Source: CAZWZG01 sp964638245
GTDB taxonomy: Bacteria > Pseudomonadota > Alphaproteobacteria > Rhodobacterales > Rhodobacteraceae
Assembly (NCBI GenBank): GCA_964638245.1
Contig: CAZWZG010000126.1
Location: 1-9,054, forward strand
Length of the DNA stretch: 9,054 nt
Reading direction: 5' to 3'
This document shows positions 1 to 6,207 of the stretch, piece after piece. The notes under the pieces are model-generated. The model saw nothing but the letters and a program-made list of their open reading frames with translations, searched no databases and had not been told where the DNA came from. Made by a program: the position numbers and the translations under genes. Position 1 is the first letter of the stretch; every line of letters starts with the position of its first letter.

Positions 1-1
1 G

Positions 2-394
2 GGTCTGGAAACCCGTGCCGTGACGCAGAACCGGCGCATGGCGGCGTCGATGGGCATCAACCCGGATCGCATCAACATGCTGACCTTCGGGTTCGGCTCT
101 GGCATTGCTGGGATCGCAGGGGTCGCCATCGGCCTTTATGCAAAGGTCACCTCGGAAATGGGGGCCGACTACATCGTCCAGTCCTTCATGACGGTCGTGG
201 TCGGCGGCGTCGGCAACATATGGGGCACGCTTTTGGGCGCGACCATGGTGGGCACGCTGCAAAAGGGGATCGAGTGGTTCAACCCGTCCAATACGCTCGC
301 GGCGCAGACTTACATGATCCTGTTCATCATCCTGTTCATTCAATTCCGGCCGCGGGGGATTATCGCCCTTAAAGGTCGGGCGGCGGAGGCATAG
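2..394 (+). CDS. urtB: Urea ABC transporter permease UrtB, C-terminal 130 residues (5' end outside window)
   Basis: This is the C-terminal end of one of the two inner-membrane permeases of the urea importer, which moves urea from the periplasmic binding protein UrtA into the cytoplasm. The frame is open from base 2, so the gene begins to the left of the window; the GTG at 20 is an internal valine, not a start. The first visible residues, GLETRAVTQNRRMAASMGI, are the cytoplasmic coupling loop typical of UrtB and LivH-type permeases (BPD_transp_2 family). Two or three hydrophobic segments follow, including a glycine-rich stretch (VVVGGVGNIWGTLLGA) common in the family, and a short basic tail. 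The stop lies two bases before the urtC start, so both belong to one operon. The urt-specific gene order downstream favours UrtB over a branched-chain amino acid permease. Confidence is high. Confidence 0.93.
   Translation, partial: GLETRAVTQNRRMAASMGINPDRINMLTFGFGSGIAGIAGVAIGLYAKVTSEMGADYIVQSFMTVVVGGVGNIWGTLLGATMVGTLQKGIEWFNPSNTLAAQTYMILFIILFIQFRPRGIIALKGRAAEA
385..389 (+). promoter_or_regulatory. Ribosome binding site of urtC
   Basis: A GGAGG core lies seven bases before the ATG at 397, inside the last codons of urtB. It supports this start for urtC and implies translation of the two genes from one transcript. Confidence 0.7.
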
Positions 395-396
395 GG

Positions 397-1665
397 ATGA
401 GCGATGCGACTCTGGGACGAACCGGCGCTCGACGTCCAAAGTTCCTTCTGGCAGACAATCCGTCGGTTCTGATTTTCCTGATCTGTCTTGGGCTGTTCAC
501 GGTGGGTGTAACGGTTCTGTCCGAAGGGTTCGGGATCGGGGTGATCTCGACCAGTTTCGTCAAGACGCTGGGCAAGACGCTGTGTCTGTGCCTGGTGGCG
601 TTGGCGATGGACCTTGTCTGGGGCTATTGCGGGATCCTGTCGCTGGGGCACATGGCGTTCTTCGGGATCGGCGGCTACGCGATCGGCATGTGGCTGATGT
701 ATGCGCGCACCGAGATCATCGTGGCCGAGAGTCTGGCGGCCGCGCCATTGCCTCCGACCGCGCAAGAGATATCGGACGGGATTGCCGTCCAGATTTTCGG
801 GGTCGTCGGGGCGTCGGAATTTCCGCCGATTTGGGCGTTTGCGCATTCCTTCCCCATTCAGGCCGCGGCAGTGGTGGTTGTGCCCGGGCTAATTGCATTG
901 ATCTTCGGGTGGCTCGCGTTTCGCAGTCGGGTGACGGGCGTCTACCTGTCGATCCTGACCCAGGCGATGACACTGGCACTGTCACTGTACCTTTTTCAGA
1001 ATGACAGCGGGCTGCGCGGGAACAACGGGTTGTCGGGTCTGCAGAACTTGCCGGGCCTTGATGACGTTCCCCAAGCGACAGTGTCGATGTGGTTGTTCTG
1101 GGCGTCGGCGCTGGCGCTGGGGCTGGGGTATCTTTTGTGCGCCTGGGTCGTGTCGGGCAAGTTCGGATCGGTCATTCGCGCGATCCGGGATGATGAAAGC
1201 CGGGTGCGGTTTTTGGGGTATCCCGTCGAGGCCTACAAACTGTTCCTGTTCACGCTGACGGCCATCATCGCGGGCATCGCGGGGTCGCTGTATTACCCGC
1301 AGGCAGGGATCATCAACCCGGTTGAGATTGCGCCGATTGCGTCGATCTATCTGGCGGTCTGGGTGGCGATTGGCGGGCGCGGTCGGCTCTATGGGGCCGT
1401 CATCGGGGCGGCGTTCGTGTCGCTGTTATCATCGAGCTTTACCGGCGGGCGCGTGCCTGACATCAACCTTGGCTTTTACACGATCCAGTGGGTCGACTGG
1501 TGGACCGTTCTGTTGGGTCTCTCCTTCGTAGCGGTCACGCTTTTTGCACCCAAGGGGCTGGGCGGGCTGGTCGATCTGATCACCGAGCGGCGGTCGCCGG
1601 ATCGGCATGGCGCTGATCTGGGGCCGGAGCCGGGCGCGTTACGGGAAAAGGAGGCGGACAAATGA
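397..1665 (+). CDS. urtC: Urea ABC transporter permease UrtC
   Basis: This is the second integral membrane subunit of the urea importer and should pair with UrtB to form the channel. The protein has 422 residues. A hydrophobic segment at about 23-42 follows a short basic N-terminus. The region at 72-100, with DLVWGYCGILSLGHMAFFGI and GGYAIGM, is the hallmark of UrtC. Further membrane segments lie near 155-175, 180-200, 230-252, 283-300, 310-345 and 368-384. RAIRDDESRVRFLGY (261-275) is the cytoplasmic loop expected to contact the ATPases. The last 25-30 residues (from about 393) form a charged, proline-containing tail that looks cytoplasmic and makes the protein somewhat long for the family. 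The ATG at 397 has a good ribosome site. The stop overlaps the urtD start as ATGA (1662-1665), which suggests translational coupling. Glycine codons are unusually rich in GGG (7 of the first 15). Confidence 0.95.
   Translation: MSDATLGRTGARRPKFLLADNPSVLIFLICLGLFTVGVTVLSEGFGIGVISTSFVKTLGKTLCLCLVALAMDLVWGYCGILSLGHMAFFGIGGYAIGMWLMYARTEIIVAESLAAAPLPPTAQEISDGIAVQIFGVVGASEFPPIWAFAHSFPIQAAAVVVVPGLIALIFGWLAFRSRVTGVYLSILTQAMTLALSLYLFQNDSGLRGNNGLSGLQNLPGLDDVPQATVSMWLFWASALALGLGYLLCAWVVSGKFGSVIRAIRDDESRVRFLGYPVEAYKLFLFTLTAIIAGIAGSLYYPQAGIINPVEIAPIASIYLAVWVAIGGRGRLYGAVIGAAFVSLLSSSFTGGRVPDINLGFYTIQWVDWWTVLLGLSFVAVTLFAPKGLGGLVDLITERRSPDRHGADLGPEPGALREKEADK
1648..1654 (+). promoter_or_regulatory. Ribosome binding site of urtD
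   Basis: AAGGAGG, a near-perfect anti-16S match, sits seven bases before the ATG at 1662 and inside the last codons of urtC. It fixes the urtD start, which matters because only 24 codons of that gene are visible. Confidence 0.75.
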
Positions 1666-1735
1666 GCACGCTTCTTGAAGTGTCCGGGGTGTCCAAGACA
1701 TTCGACGGGTTCAAGGCGATCAACAACCTGACGTT
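1662..1735 (+). CDS. urtD: Urea ABC transporter ATP-binding protein UrtD, first 24 codons only (cut by sequence gap)
   Basis: UrtD is one of the two cytoplasmic ATPases that power the urea importer. Only MSTLLEVSGVSKTFDGFKAI followed by NNLT can be read before the run of N begins. KTFDGFKAINNL is the typical start of UrtD; the Walker A motif would follow about 15 residues later and lies in the missing part. UrtD is normally about 250 residues, so roughly nine tenths of the gene is absent. The start is supported by a strong ribosome site and by an ATGA overlap with urtC. The reading frame happens to stay open through the gap into urtE, but the two parts are different genes: the part after the gap begins again at the N-terminal beta strand of another ABC ATPase. 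The identity rests on this short peptide plus gene order. Confidence 0.8.
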
Positions 1736-1835
1736 NNNNNNNNNNNNNNNNNNNNNNNNNNNNNNNNNNNNNNNNNNNNNNNNNNNNNNNNNNNNNNNNN
1801 NNNNNNNNNNNNNNNNNNNNNNNNNNNNNNNNNNN
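1736..1835. other. Assembly gap: exactly 100 N
   Basis: Exactly 100 undetermined bases. This is the conventional placeholder for a scaffold gap of unknown size. By comparison with usual lengths of UrtD (about 250 residues) and UrtE (about 230), the true missing sequence should be near 0.7 kb: some 225 codons of urtD, its stop, and the first several codons of urtE. The estimate is inference from family lengths. Confidence 0.95.
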
Positions 1836-2513
1836 CTGACACTGCACTACGGCGGCTCCGAAATCCTGCGCGGCATCAACCTGACCGCGCGCCGGGGTGA
1901 AGTCACCTGCGTGATGGGGACGAATGGCGTCGGCAAGACCAGCCTTCTCAAGGCGATTTCGGGGACGCACAGTCGCACCGATGGGCGCTATGATCTGGAC
2001 GGAGAAGAAATCGACAAGGCCAGTGCTCATGCTTTGGCCCAGAAGGGCGTCGCATACGTGCCCCAGGGGCGTGAGATTTTTCCGTTCCTGACGGTGAAAG
2101 AGAATCTGGAGACAGGCTTCGCCTGCTTGCCCCGCGCCAGACGCGAAATCCCCGGTGAGGTGTTCGAATTGTTCCCGATCCTCAAGGAGTTCCTGCACCG
2201 ACGCGGCGGCGACCTGTCCGGTGGGCAGCAACAGCAGTTGGCCATTGCGCGGGCGCTCGTGACCGAACCCAAGCTTTTGCTGCTGGATGAACCAACCGAG
2301 GGCATTCAGCCCAACATCATCAAGCAGATCGGCAAGGTCATCGAAGCGCTGCGGGCGCGCGGCGAGATCGCGATCATTCTTGTCGAGCAATACTTCGACT
2401 TCGCCTTCGATCTCGGCGACCGATTCACAGTCCTGGAACGGGGCGCGGTCAAGCTGGAAGGCGCAGCCAAGGAGATTGAGCGCGAACAGCTACTGTCGGC
2501 TGTCTCGGTCTGA
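1836..2513 (+). CDS. urtE: Urea ABC transporter ATP-binding protein UrtE, lacking the first few codons (gap)
   Basis: UrtE is the second cytoplasmic ATPase of the urea importer. The visible 225 residues begin with LTLHYGGSEILRG, which normally lies about 6-10 residues after the start, so almost the whole protein is present. Within the visible part, Walker A is GTNGVGKTS (28-36), the signature is LSGGQ (127-131) and Walker B is LLLLDEP (147-153). TEGIQPNIIKQIG and the following ILVEQYFDFA are typical of UrtE. The H-loop position is glutamine (VEQ, Q185), which is normal for LivF/UrtE proteins rather than a defect. The nucleotide-binding residues are intact, so the gene looks functional apart from the assembly gap. 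It is the last urt gene visible; a 92-bp spacer separates it from the next ABC operon. Confidence 0.93.
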   Translation: MTLHYGGSEILRGINLTARRGEVTCVMGTNGVGKTSLLKAISGTHSRTDGRYDLDGEEIDKASAHALAQKGVAYVPQGREIFPFLTVKENLETGFACLPRARREIPGEVFELFPILKEFLHRRGGDLSGGQQQQLAIARALVTEPKLLLLDEPTEGIQPNIIKQIGKVIEALRARGEIAIILVEQYFDFAFDLGDRFTVLERGAVKLEGAAKEIEREQLLSAVSV

Positions 2514-2528
2514 GTTGCGCAATCGAAA

Positions 2529-2557
2529 TTGACAGGCACGCTGCAAGCACTTCTGAT
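2529..2557 (+). promoter_or_regulatory. Candidate sigma70-type promoter for the BMP transporter operon
   Basis: A perfect -35 hexamer TTGACA (2529-2534) is followed, after 17 bases, by TCTGAT (2552-2557), which matches the -10 consensus at four of six positions. It lies in the 92-bp spacer between urtE and the BMP ATPase, where a separate promoter would be expected. Transcription would start near 2564, about 40 bases before the ATG at 2606. The weak -10 and the absence of any experimental data keep confidence moderate. No terminator-like hairpin with a T tract was seen after urtE, so read-through from urt is also possible. Confidence 0.35.
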
Positions 2558-2609
2558 GGCGAGGGGGTCGATCCACACCGGGTTGATGAAGGCGGGCGCT
2601 ATCAAATGA
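2556..2609 (+). CDS. Possible 17-codon leader or coupling ORF before the BMP ATPase
   Basis: A tiny frame, MARGSIHTGLMKAGAIK, ends with a TGA that overlaps the ATG of the next gene as ATGA (2606-2609), the arrangement seen between coupled genes in this operon. The same frame is open back to 2514, directly after the urtE stop and in the urtE phase, with a possible TTG start at 2529. Its third codon positions are mostly G or C, as in real genes here. Against it: no ribosome site before 2529 or 2556, very short length, no recognised family, and conflict with the candidate promoter, which would place the transcript start downstream of 2556. It could be a leader peptide, a remnant of coding sequence, or chance. 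Confidence 0.15.
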   Translation: MARGSIHTGLMKAGAIK

Positions 2610-4126
2610 CAGAGCGAGCGGAACTTCTAAAGGTTGAGGGCATCACCAAAGGCTATCCCGGCGTCGTCGCCAATGATTCCGTTTCCTTCTCGGTCAGCGC
2701 AGGCGAAATTCACGCTCTCTTGGGTGAGAATGGTGCGGGCAAATCCACGCTGGTCAAGATGCTCTACGGGCTGGTTCGACCCGATGCCGGAAACATGGTT
2801 TTTCGCGGCCAGGAATTTGCGCCAGCAACACCAAATGCCGCACGCGCTGCTGGCGTTGCGATGGTGTTCCAGCATTTCAGCCTGTTTGACGCGCTAACCG
2901 TTGCCGAAAACGTGGCGCTTGGGATGGACGATCCGCCAAACCCGCGAGAGTTGTCGGCGCGCATCAAGGAATTGTCTGAAGCCTATGGACTTCCCCTTGA
3001 TCCGCACCGCCGTATTGGCGAGCTGTCGGCGGGCGAACGTCAGCGGGTCGAGATCATACGGTGTCTTTTGCAGGACCCAAAGCTTTTGATCATGGACGAA
3101 CCAACGTCGGTCCTGACCCCACAAGAAGTTGAAATTCTGTTCCTGACACTGCGCCGCCTGTCGCAGGAAGGGACCTCGATCCTCTATATCTCGCACAAAC
3201 TCGAAGAGATCCGTTCGCTGTGTGAAGGCGCAACGATCCTGCGGCGTGGCAAGGTTGTGGCGCAAGCCGATGCGCGCCAGAATTCGGCGCGCGAACTTGC
3301 CGAGTTAATGGTGGGTCAGACGTTGCAGACGCCTGAGCGGGCGTCGAAATCGCCAGGCGATGTATTGCTCTCGGTGGCCGGTCTGACGCTACGATCGAAC
3401 AGCCCTTTTGGACTTTCACTGAACGGGATTTCGTTCGAGGTGCAGTCGGGTGAGGTTCTGGGAATTGGCGGCGTGGCAGGCAATGGACAGGATGAATTGC
3501 TTCTGGCGTTGTCGGGCGAAGCGATCTCGACGGCGGGCACGATCCGGCTGAAGGGTGACGACATCACGCGCATGCGCCCTCAGGCGCGCCGGGCCGCAGG
3601 GCTATTGACAGCGCCCGAGGAGCGATTGGGGCATGCCGCGGTGCCCGACATGAGCCTTGTCGAAAACGGCGTTCTGACGGGGCGCGTGCGGCAAGGGTTG
3701 GCGCGTAACGGATTCTTGGATTGGAAGAAAGCAACGCGCTTTGCCGAGTATGTGATCGAAACCTTCGATGTGCGCACGCCCCATTCGGGCAATGCGGCGC
3801 GGTCGCTTTCGGGCGGCAATCTGCAAAAGTTCGTGATCGGGCGAGAAATCTTGCAAGGCCCAGACGTGATTGTCGTCAACCAGCCGACATGGGGTGTCGA
3901 TGCCTCGGCTGCGGCGGCGATCCGGCAAGCCCTTCTCGATCTCGCCGACAAGGGCGCCGCCGTGGTGGTGGTCAGCCAGGATCTCGACGAATTGATGGAA
4001 ATATCGGACCGGTTCGCAGCGTTGAACGAGGGCAGGTTGTCCGAGCCTCGGTCCACTGCCAGCCTGACAATCGACGAGATTGGGCTGATGATGGGTGGCG
4101 CGCGTGGGATGGAGGCAGTGACATGA
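2606..4126 (+). CDS. BMP-family (purine nucleoside/nucleobase type) ABC transporter ATPase with two fused NBDs
   Basis: This 506-residue cytoplasmic ATPase should energise the importer formed with the next three genes. It contains two ABC domains in tandem, as in YufO/NupA and RbsA-type proteins. NBD1 (about 6-240) has Walker A GENGAGKST (40-48), Q-loop Q89, variant signature LSAGE (140-144), Walker B LLIMDEP (160-166) and H-loop H197. NBD2 (about 253-500) has a degenerate Walker A without lysine (GVAGNGQDEL, 289-298), a canonical signature LSGGN (401-405), Walker B altered to VIVVNQP (421-427), and Q458 in place of the H-loop histidine. Only one of the two composite ATP sites should therefore hydrolyse ATP, which is typical of this family. 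The ATG at 2606 is preceded by a modest AAGGCGG. The stop overlaps the next start as ATGA. Substrate class is inferred from the BMP binding protein encoded by the fourth gene of the operon, not from this protein. Confidence 0.93.
   Translation: MTERAELLKVEGITKGYPGVVANDSVSFSVSAGEIHALLGENGAGKSTLVKMLYGLVRPDAGNMVFRGQEFAPATPNAARAAGVAMVFQHFSLFDALTVAENVALGMDDPPNPRELSARIKELSEAYGLPLDPHRRIGELSAGERQRVEIIRCLLQDPKLLIMDEPTSVLTPQEVEILFLTLRRLSQEGTSILYISHKLEEIRSLCEGATILRRGKVVAQADARQNSARELAELMVGQTLQTPERASKSPGDVLLSVAGLTLRSNSPFGLSLNGISFEVQSGEVLGIGGVAGNGQDELLLALSGEAISTAGTIRLKGDDITRMRPQARRAAGLLTAPEERLGHAAVPDMSLVENGVLTGRVRQGLARNGFLDWKKATRFAEYVIETFDVRTPHSGNAARSLSGGNLQKFVIGREILQGPDVIVVNQPTWGVDASAAAAIRQALLDLADKGAAVVVVSQDLDELMEISDRFAALNEGRLSEPRSTASLTIDEIGLMMGGARGMEAVT
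4111..4115 (+). promoter_or_regulatory. Ribosome binding site of the first BMP permease
   Basis: GGAGG lies seven bases before the ATG at 4123, within the end of the ATPase gene. It decides the permease start: the same frame is open much further upstream (to 3721), but that part is only the alternate frame of the ATPase. Confidence 0.7.
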
Positions 4127-5256
4127 TTCGCCTTGAACGCCGTCCCAATCCGTCGCAAGGCTGGACGTTGGCCATGCCGTTTATCGCGATCATCGCAACG
4201 ATGATTGCTGGTGGGATAATGTTTTCGATCATGGGCAAGGACCCAGTGGCCGCGATCCGCTTGATCTTCTGGGACCCTTTGTTTTCAGAGCAGTTCTCAT
4301 CCTTTTCGCGACCGCAGCTTCTAGTCAAGGCTGCGCCTCTAATCCTGATCGCCATCGGCTTGTCGTTGGGGTTCAGGGCAGGAATCTGGAACATCGGCGC
4401 AGAGGGTCAGTACATCATGGGCGCTATTTTTGGCGCGGGCTTTGCGCTGGCGTTCTATCCCTCCAGTCCGGTTGCAGGGGGTCTTTTTGACGGATGGGAT
4501 CTGGCCATAACGTCCCGCTGGCTAATGTTCCCGATGATGGTCTTGGCGGGCGCGTTTGGGGGTTGGCTTTGGGCGATGATACCGGCCATCCTGCGGACCC
4601 GCTTCAACACAAACGAAATCCTCGTTTCTCTGTTGCTCGTTTACGTTGCGGAAAACCTCTTGGCATCAATGTCCATCGGCCTGCTGCGCAATCCGGAAGG
4701 TTCAGGCTTTCCCGGGTCCCGAAACCTGTCGCAACTCGAAGCAAGCGCAAACCTTGAGTTGGTTGCTGGCACAGGCATGCATTGGGGCGTTGTGACCGCA
4801 TTTATTGCCGTGATCTTCGCCTACGTCCTGCTCAACCGGCACACTCTTGGCTTTGACATCCGCGTCACGGGCGCATCACCCCGTGCGGCCAAGTTCTCAG
4901 GGGTGCAGCCCAACCGGCTCATTATCCTTTGTCTCGGTCTATCGGGGGCGTTGGCGGGTATGGCGGGCCTCTTCGAAGTTGCCGGTCCATCGGGGCAAAT
5001 TTCCATCGATTTCAACGTAGGCTACGGATTTACCGCGATTATCGTGGCCTTCCTTGGGCGCTTGAACCCAATAGGTATCCTTTTTGCGGGCCTCCTTATG
5101 GCGTTGACCTATATCGGCGGCGAGTTGAGCCAGTTCATGCTGGGCATCCCTGCTGCTGCCATTCAAGCCTTCCAGGGCATGCTATTGTTCTTCCTTCTGT
5201 CGGGCGATGTCTTTACCAATTTCAGATTGCGGCTGGGCCGTGCGGAGGCTGCCTGA
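4123..5256 (+). CDS. BMP-family ABC transporter permease, first subunit (YufP-like)
   Basis: This 377-residue inner-membrane protein should form half of the channel of the purine/nucleoside importer. It belongs to the BPD_transp_2 permease family. A basic N-terminus (MIRLERRP) precedes a membrane segment at about 15-36. The loop AGIWNIGAEGQYIMGA (86-101) is the family signature for this subunit, as is FNTNEILVSLLLVY (161-174). TLGFDIRVTGASPRAAKFSG (241-260) is the cytoplasmic coupling loop that meets the ATPase. Further hydrophobic segments lie near 71-84, 97-112, 134-156, 222-237, 265-285, 300-330 and 348-360. A soluble segment at about 188-215 is probably periplasmic. The start at 4123 is chosen from GGAGG at 4111-4115 and the ATGA overlap with the ATPase stop. 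The stop overlaps the next start (TGATG), so translation of both permeases is probably coupled. Confidence 0.93.
   Translation: MIRLERRPNPSQGWTLAMPFIAIIATMIAGGIMFSIMGKDPVAAIRLIFWDPLFSEQFSSFSRPQLLVKAAPLILIAIGLSLGFRAGIWNIGAEGQYIMGAIFGAGFALAFYPSSPVAGGLFDGWDLAITSRWLMFPMMVLAGAFGGWLWAMIPAILRTRFNTNEILVSLLLVYVAENLLASMSIGLLRNPEGSGFPGSRNLSQLEASANLELVAGTGMHWGVVTAFIAVIFAYVLLNRHTLGFDIRVTGASPRAAKFSGVQPNRLIILCLGLSGALAGMAGLFEVAGPSGQISIDFNVGYGFTAIIVAFLGRLNPIGILFAGLLMALTYIGGELSQFMLGIPAAAIQAFQGMLLFFLLSGDVFTNFRLRLGRAEAA
5244..5248 (+). promoter_or_regulatory. Ribosome binding site of the second BMP permease
   Basis: GGAGG lies seven bases before the ATG at 5256, inside the last codons of the first permease, repeating the spacing used at 4111-4115. 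It fixes the start although the same frame is open upstream to 4929. Confidence 0.7.
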
Positions 5257-6182
5257 TGGGCCAGATTGATCCAATTCTCTTGCTTGCGTCTTTGATGGTG
5301 GCATCCACACCTATCCTTTTCGCCGCAATTGGCGAACTGATCGCCGAACGCGCCGGGGTGCTGAACCTTGGCGTTGAAGGCATGATGATCATCGGAGCCG
5401 CAGCCGGGTTCATCGCTGCCTACACGACCGGAAACCCTTGGCTTGGCTTCTTTATGGCGGCCGTGGTCGGTGCGGCCTTATCGATGATCTTTGCGGTTCT
5501 GACACAGCTGTTGCTGTCCAATCAGGTGGCGACCGGACTTGCCCTTACGCTGTTTGGCCTTGGATTCGCATCGCTACTCGGACAGGCCTATGTCGGCAAA
5601 AGCGCGCCGTCCTTTCCCGATTGGCATATCCCGGGTTTGAGCGAGATCCCCGTAGTTGGTCCGATCCTGTTCAAACATGATCCGATGGTCTATGTCTCGC
5701 TTCTCCTCGTCATAGCGGTCTGGTTCTTCCTAAATCGAACCCGCGCTGGCCTGATCTTGCGCGCGGTCGGCGAAAGCCACGACAGCGCACATGCACTGGG
5801 CTACAAAGTCGTTCGTGTACGTATGCTGGCGATCGCTTTTGGTGGCGCATGTGCGGGACTTGGCGGCGCCTACCTGTCGCTGGTTCGCGTGCCAAACTGG
5901 ACCGAGGGGATTACGGCTGGTGCTGGATGGATCGCACTCGCGATTGTTGTATTCGCATCCTGGCGACCTGGACGCGTTTTGGCGGGTGCCTATCTTTTCG
6001 GCGGGGTTGCCGTTCTACAGCTGAACTTGCAGGCCGCGGGTATCGCGATACCGGTCGAGATCTTGTCCATGTCGCCTTACGTGATAACCATCGTTGTGCT
6101 TGTCATTATCTCGTCCGACCGACGCCGCGCTGCTGCCAGCGCTCCGGCATCGCTCGGGCGCGTCTTTCATGCCTCGAGTTGA
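5256..6182 (+). CDS. BMP-family ABC transporter permease, second subunit (YufQ-like)
   Basis: This 308-residue inner-membrane protein is the second, non-identical channel subunit of the same importer and also belongs to the BPD_transp_2 family. AERAGVLNLGVEGMMIIGA (30-48) is the characteristic motif of this subunit, equivalent to the GIWNIGAEGQ loop of its partner. LILRAVGESHDSAHALGYKV (166-185) is the cytoplasmic coupling loop. Hydrophobic segments lie near 7-25, 40-57, 62-86, 91-110, 143-159, 188-207, 222-235, 241-256 and 272-286. A short basic tail follows. The length is usual for the family. It shares one base with the preceding stop (TGATG) and is followed after 25 bases by the binding protein gene, so all four genes should be co-transcribed. 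Confidence 0.93.
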   Translation: MGQIDPILLLASLMVASTPILFAAIGELIAERAGVLNLGVEGMMIIGAAAGFIAAYTTGNPWLGFFMAAVVGAALSMIFAVLTQLLLSNQVATGLALTLFGLGFASLLGQAYVGKSAPSFPDWHIPGLSEIPVVGPILFKHDPMVYVSLLLVIAVWFFLNRTRAGLILRAVGESHDSAHALGYKVVRVRMLAIAFGGACAGLGGAYLSLVRVPNWTEGITAGAGWIALAIVVFASWRPGRVLAGAYLFGGVAVLQLNLQAAGIAIPVEILSMSPYVITIVVLVIISSDRRRAAASAPASLGRVFHASS

Positions 6183-6207
6183 GGCCAACAGGGGGAAAAC
6201 CTTTCAA

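Noticed and set aside
340..846. Minus-strand open frames opposite the urtB end and urtC, the longest 168 codons
   Set aside because: Arg/Gln/Pro-rich composition without domains, opposite a well-supported permease; a typical shadow in GC-rich DNA.
1476..2390. A long minus-strand open frame of 304 codons across the N gap
   Set aside because: It lies opposite urtC, urtD and urtE, runs through undetermined bases, and has no recognisable domain; the + strand proteins here are clear family members.
2520..2605. A minus-strand coding remnant in the spacer (PAFINPVWIDPLAI can be read)
   Set aside because: Only a TTG start, continuation antisense to urtE, and no family I recognise; its G/C-rich codon positions are shared with the + strand frame.
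2514..2605. A riboswitch or intrinsic terminator after urtE
   Set aside because: The only self-complementary element is a four-base stem (CAAT CGAA ATTG, 2520-2531); there is no T tract and no purine-riboswitch-like core.
3721..4122. Open extension of the first BMP permease frame by 134 codons upstream of 4123
   Set aside because: It overlaps the C-terminal NBD in another frame, reads as a Cys/Arg-rich low-sense peptide, and the ATG at 4123 has GGAGG and an ATGA junction.
4929..5255. Open extension of the second BMP permease frame upstream of 5256
   Set aside because: It overlaps the end of the first permease and lacks membrane-protein character; GGAGG at 5244-5248 and the TGATG junction support 5256.
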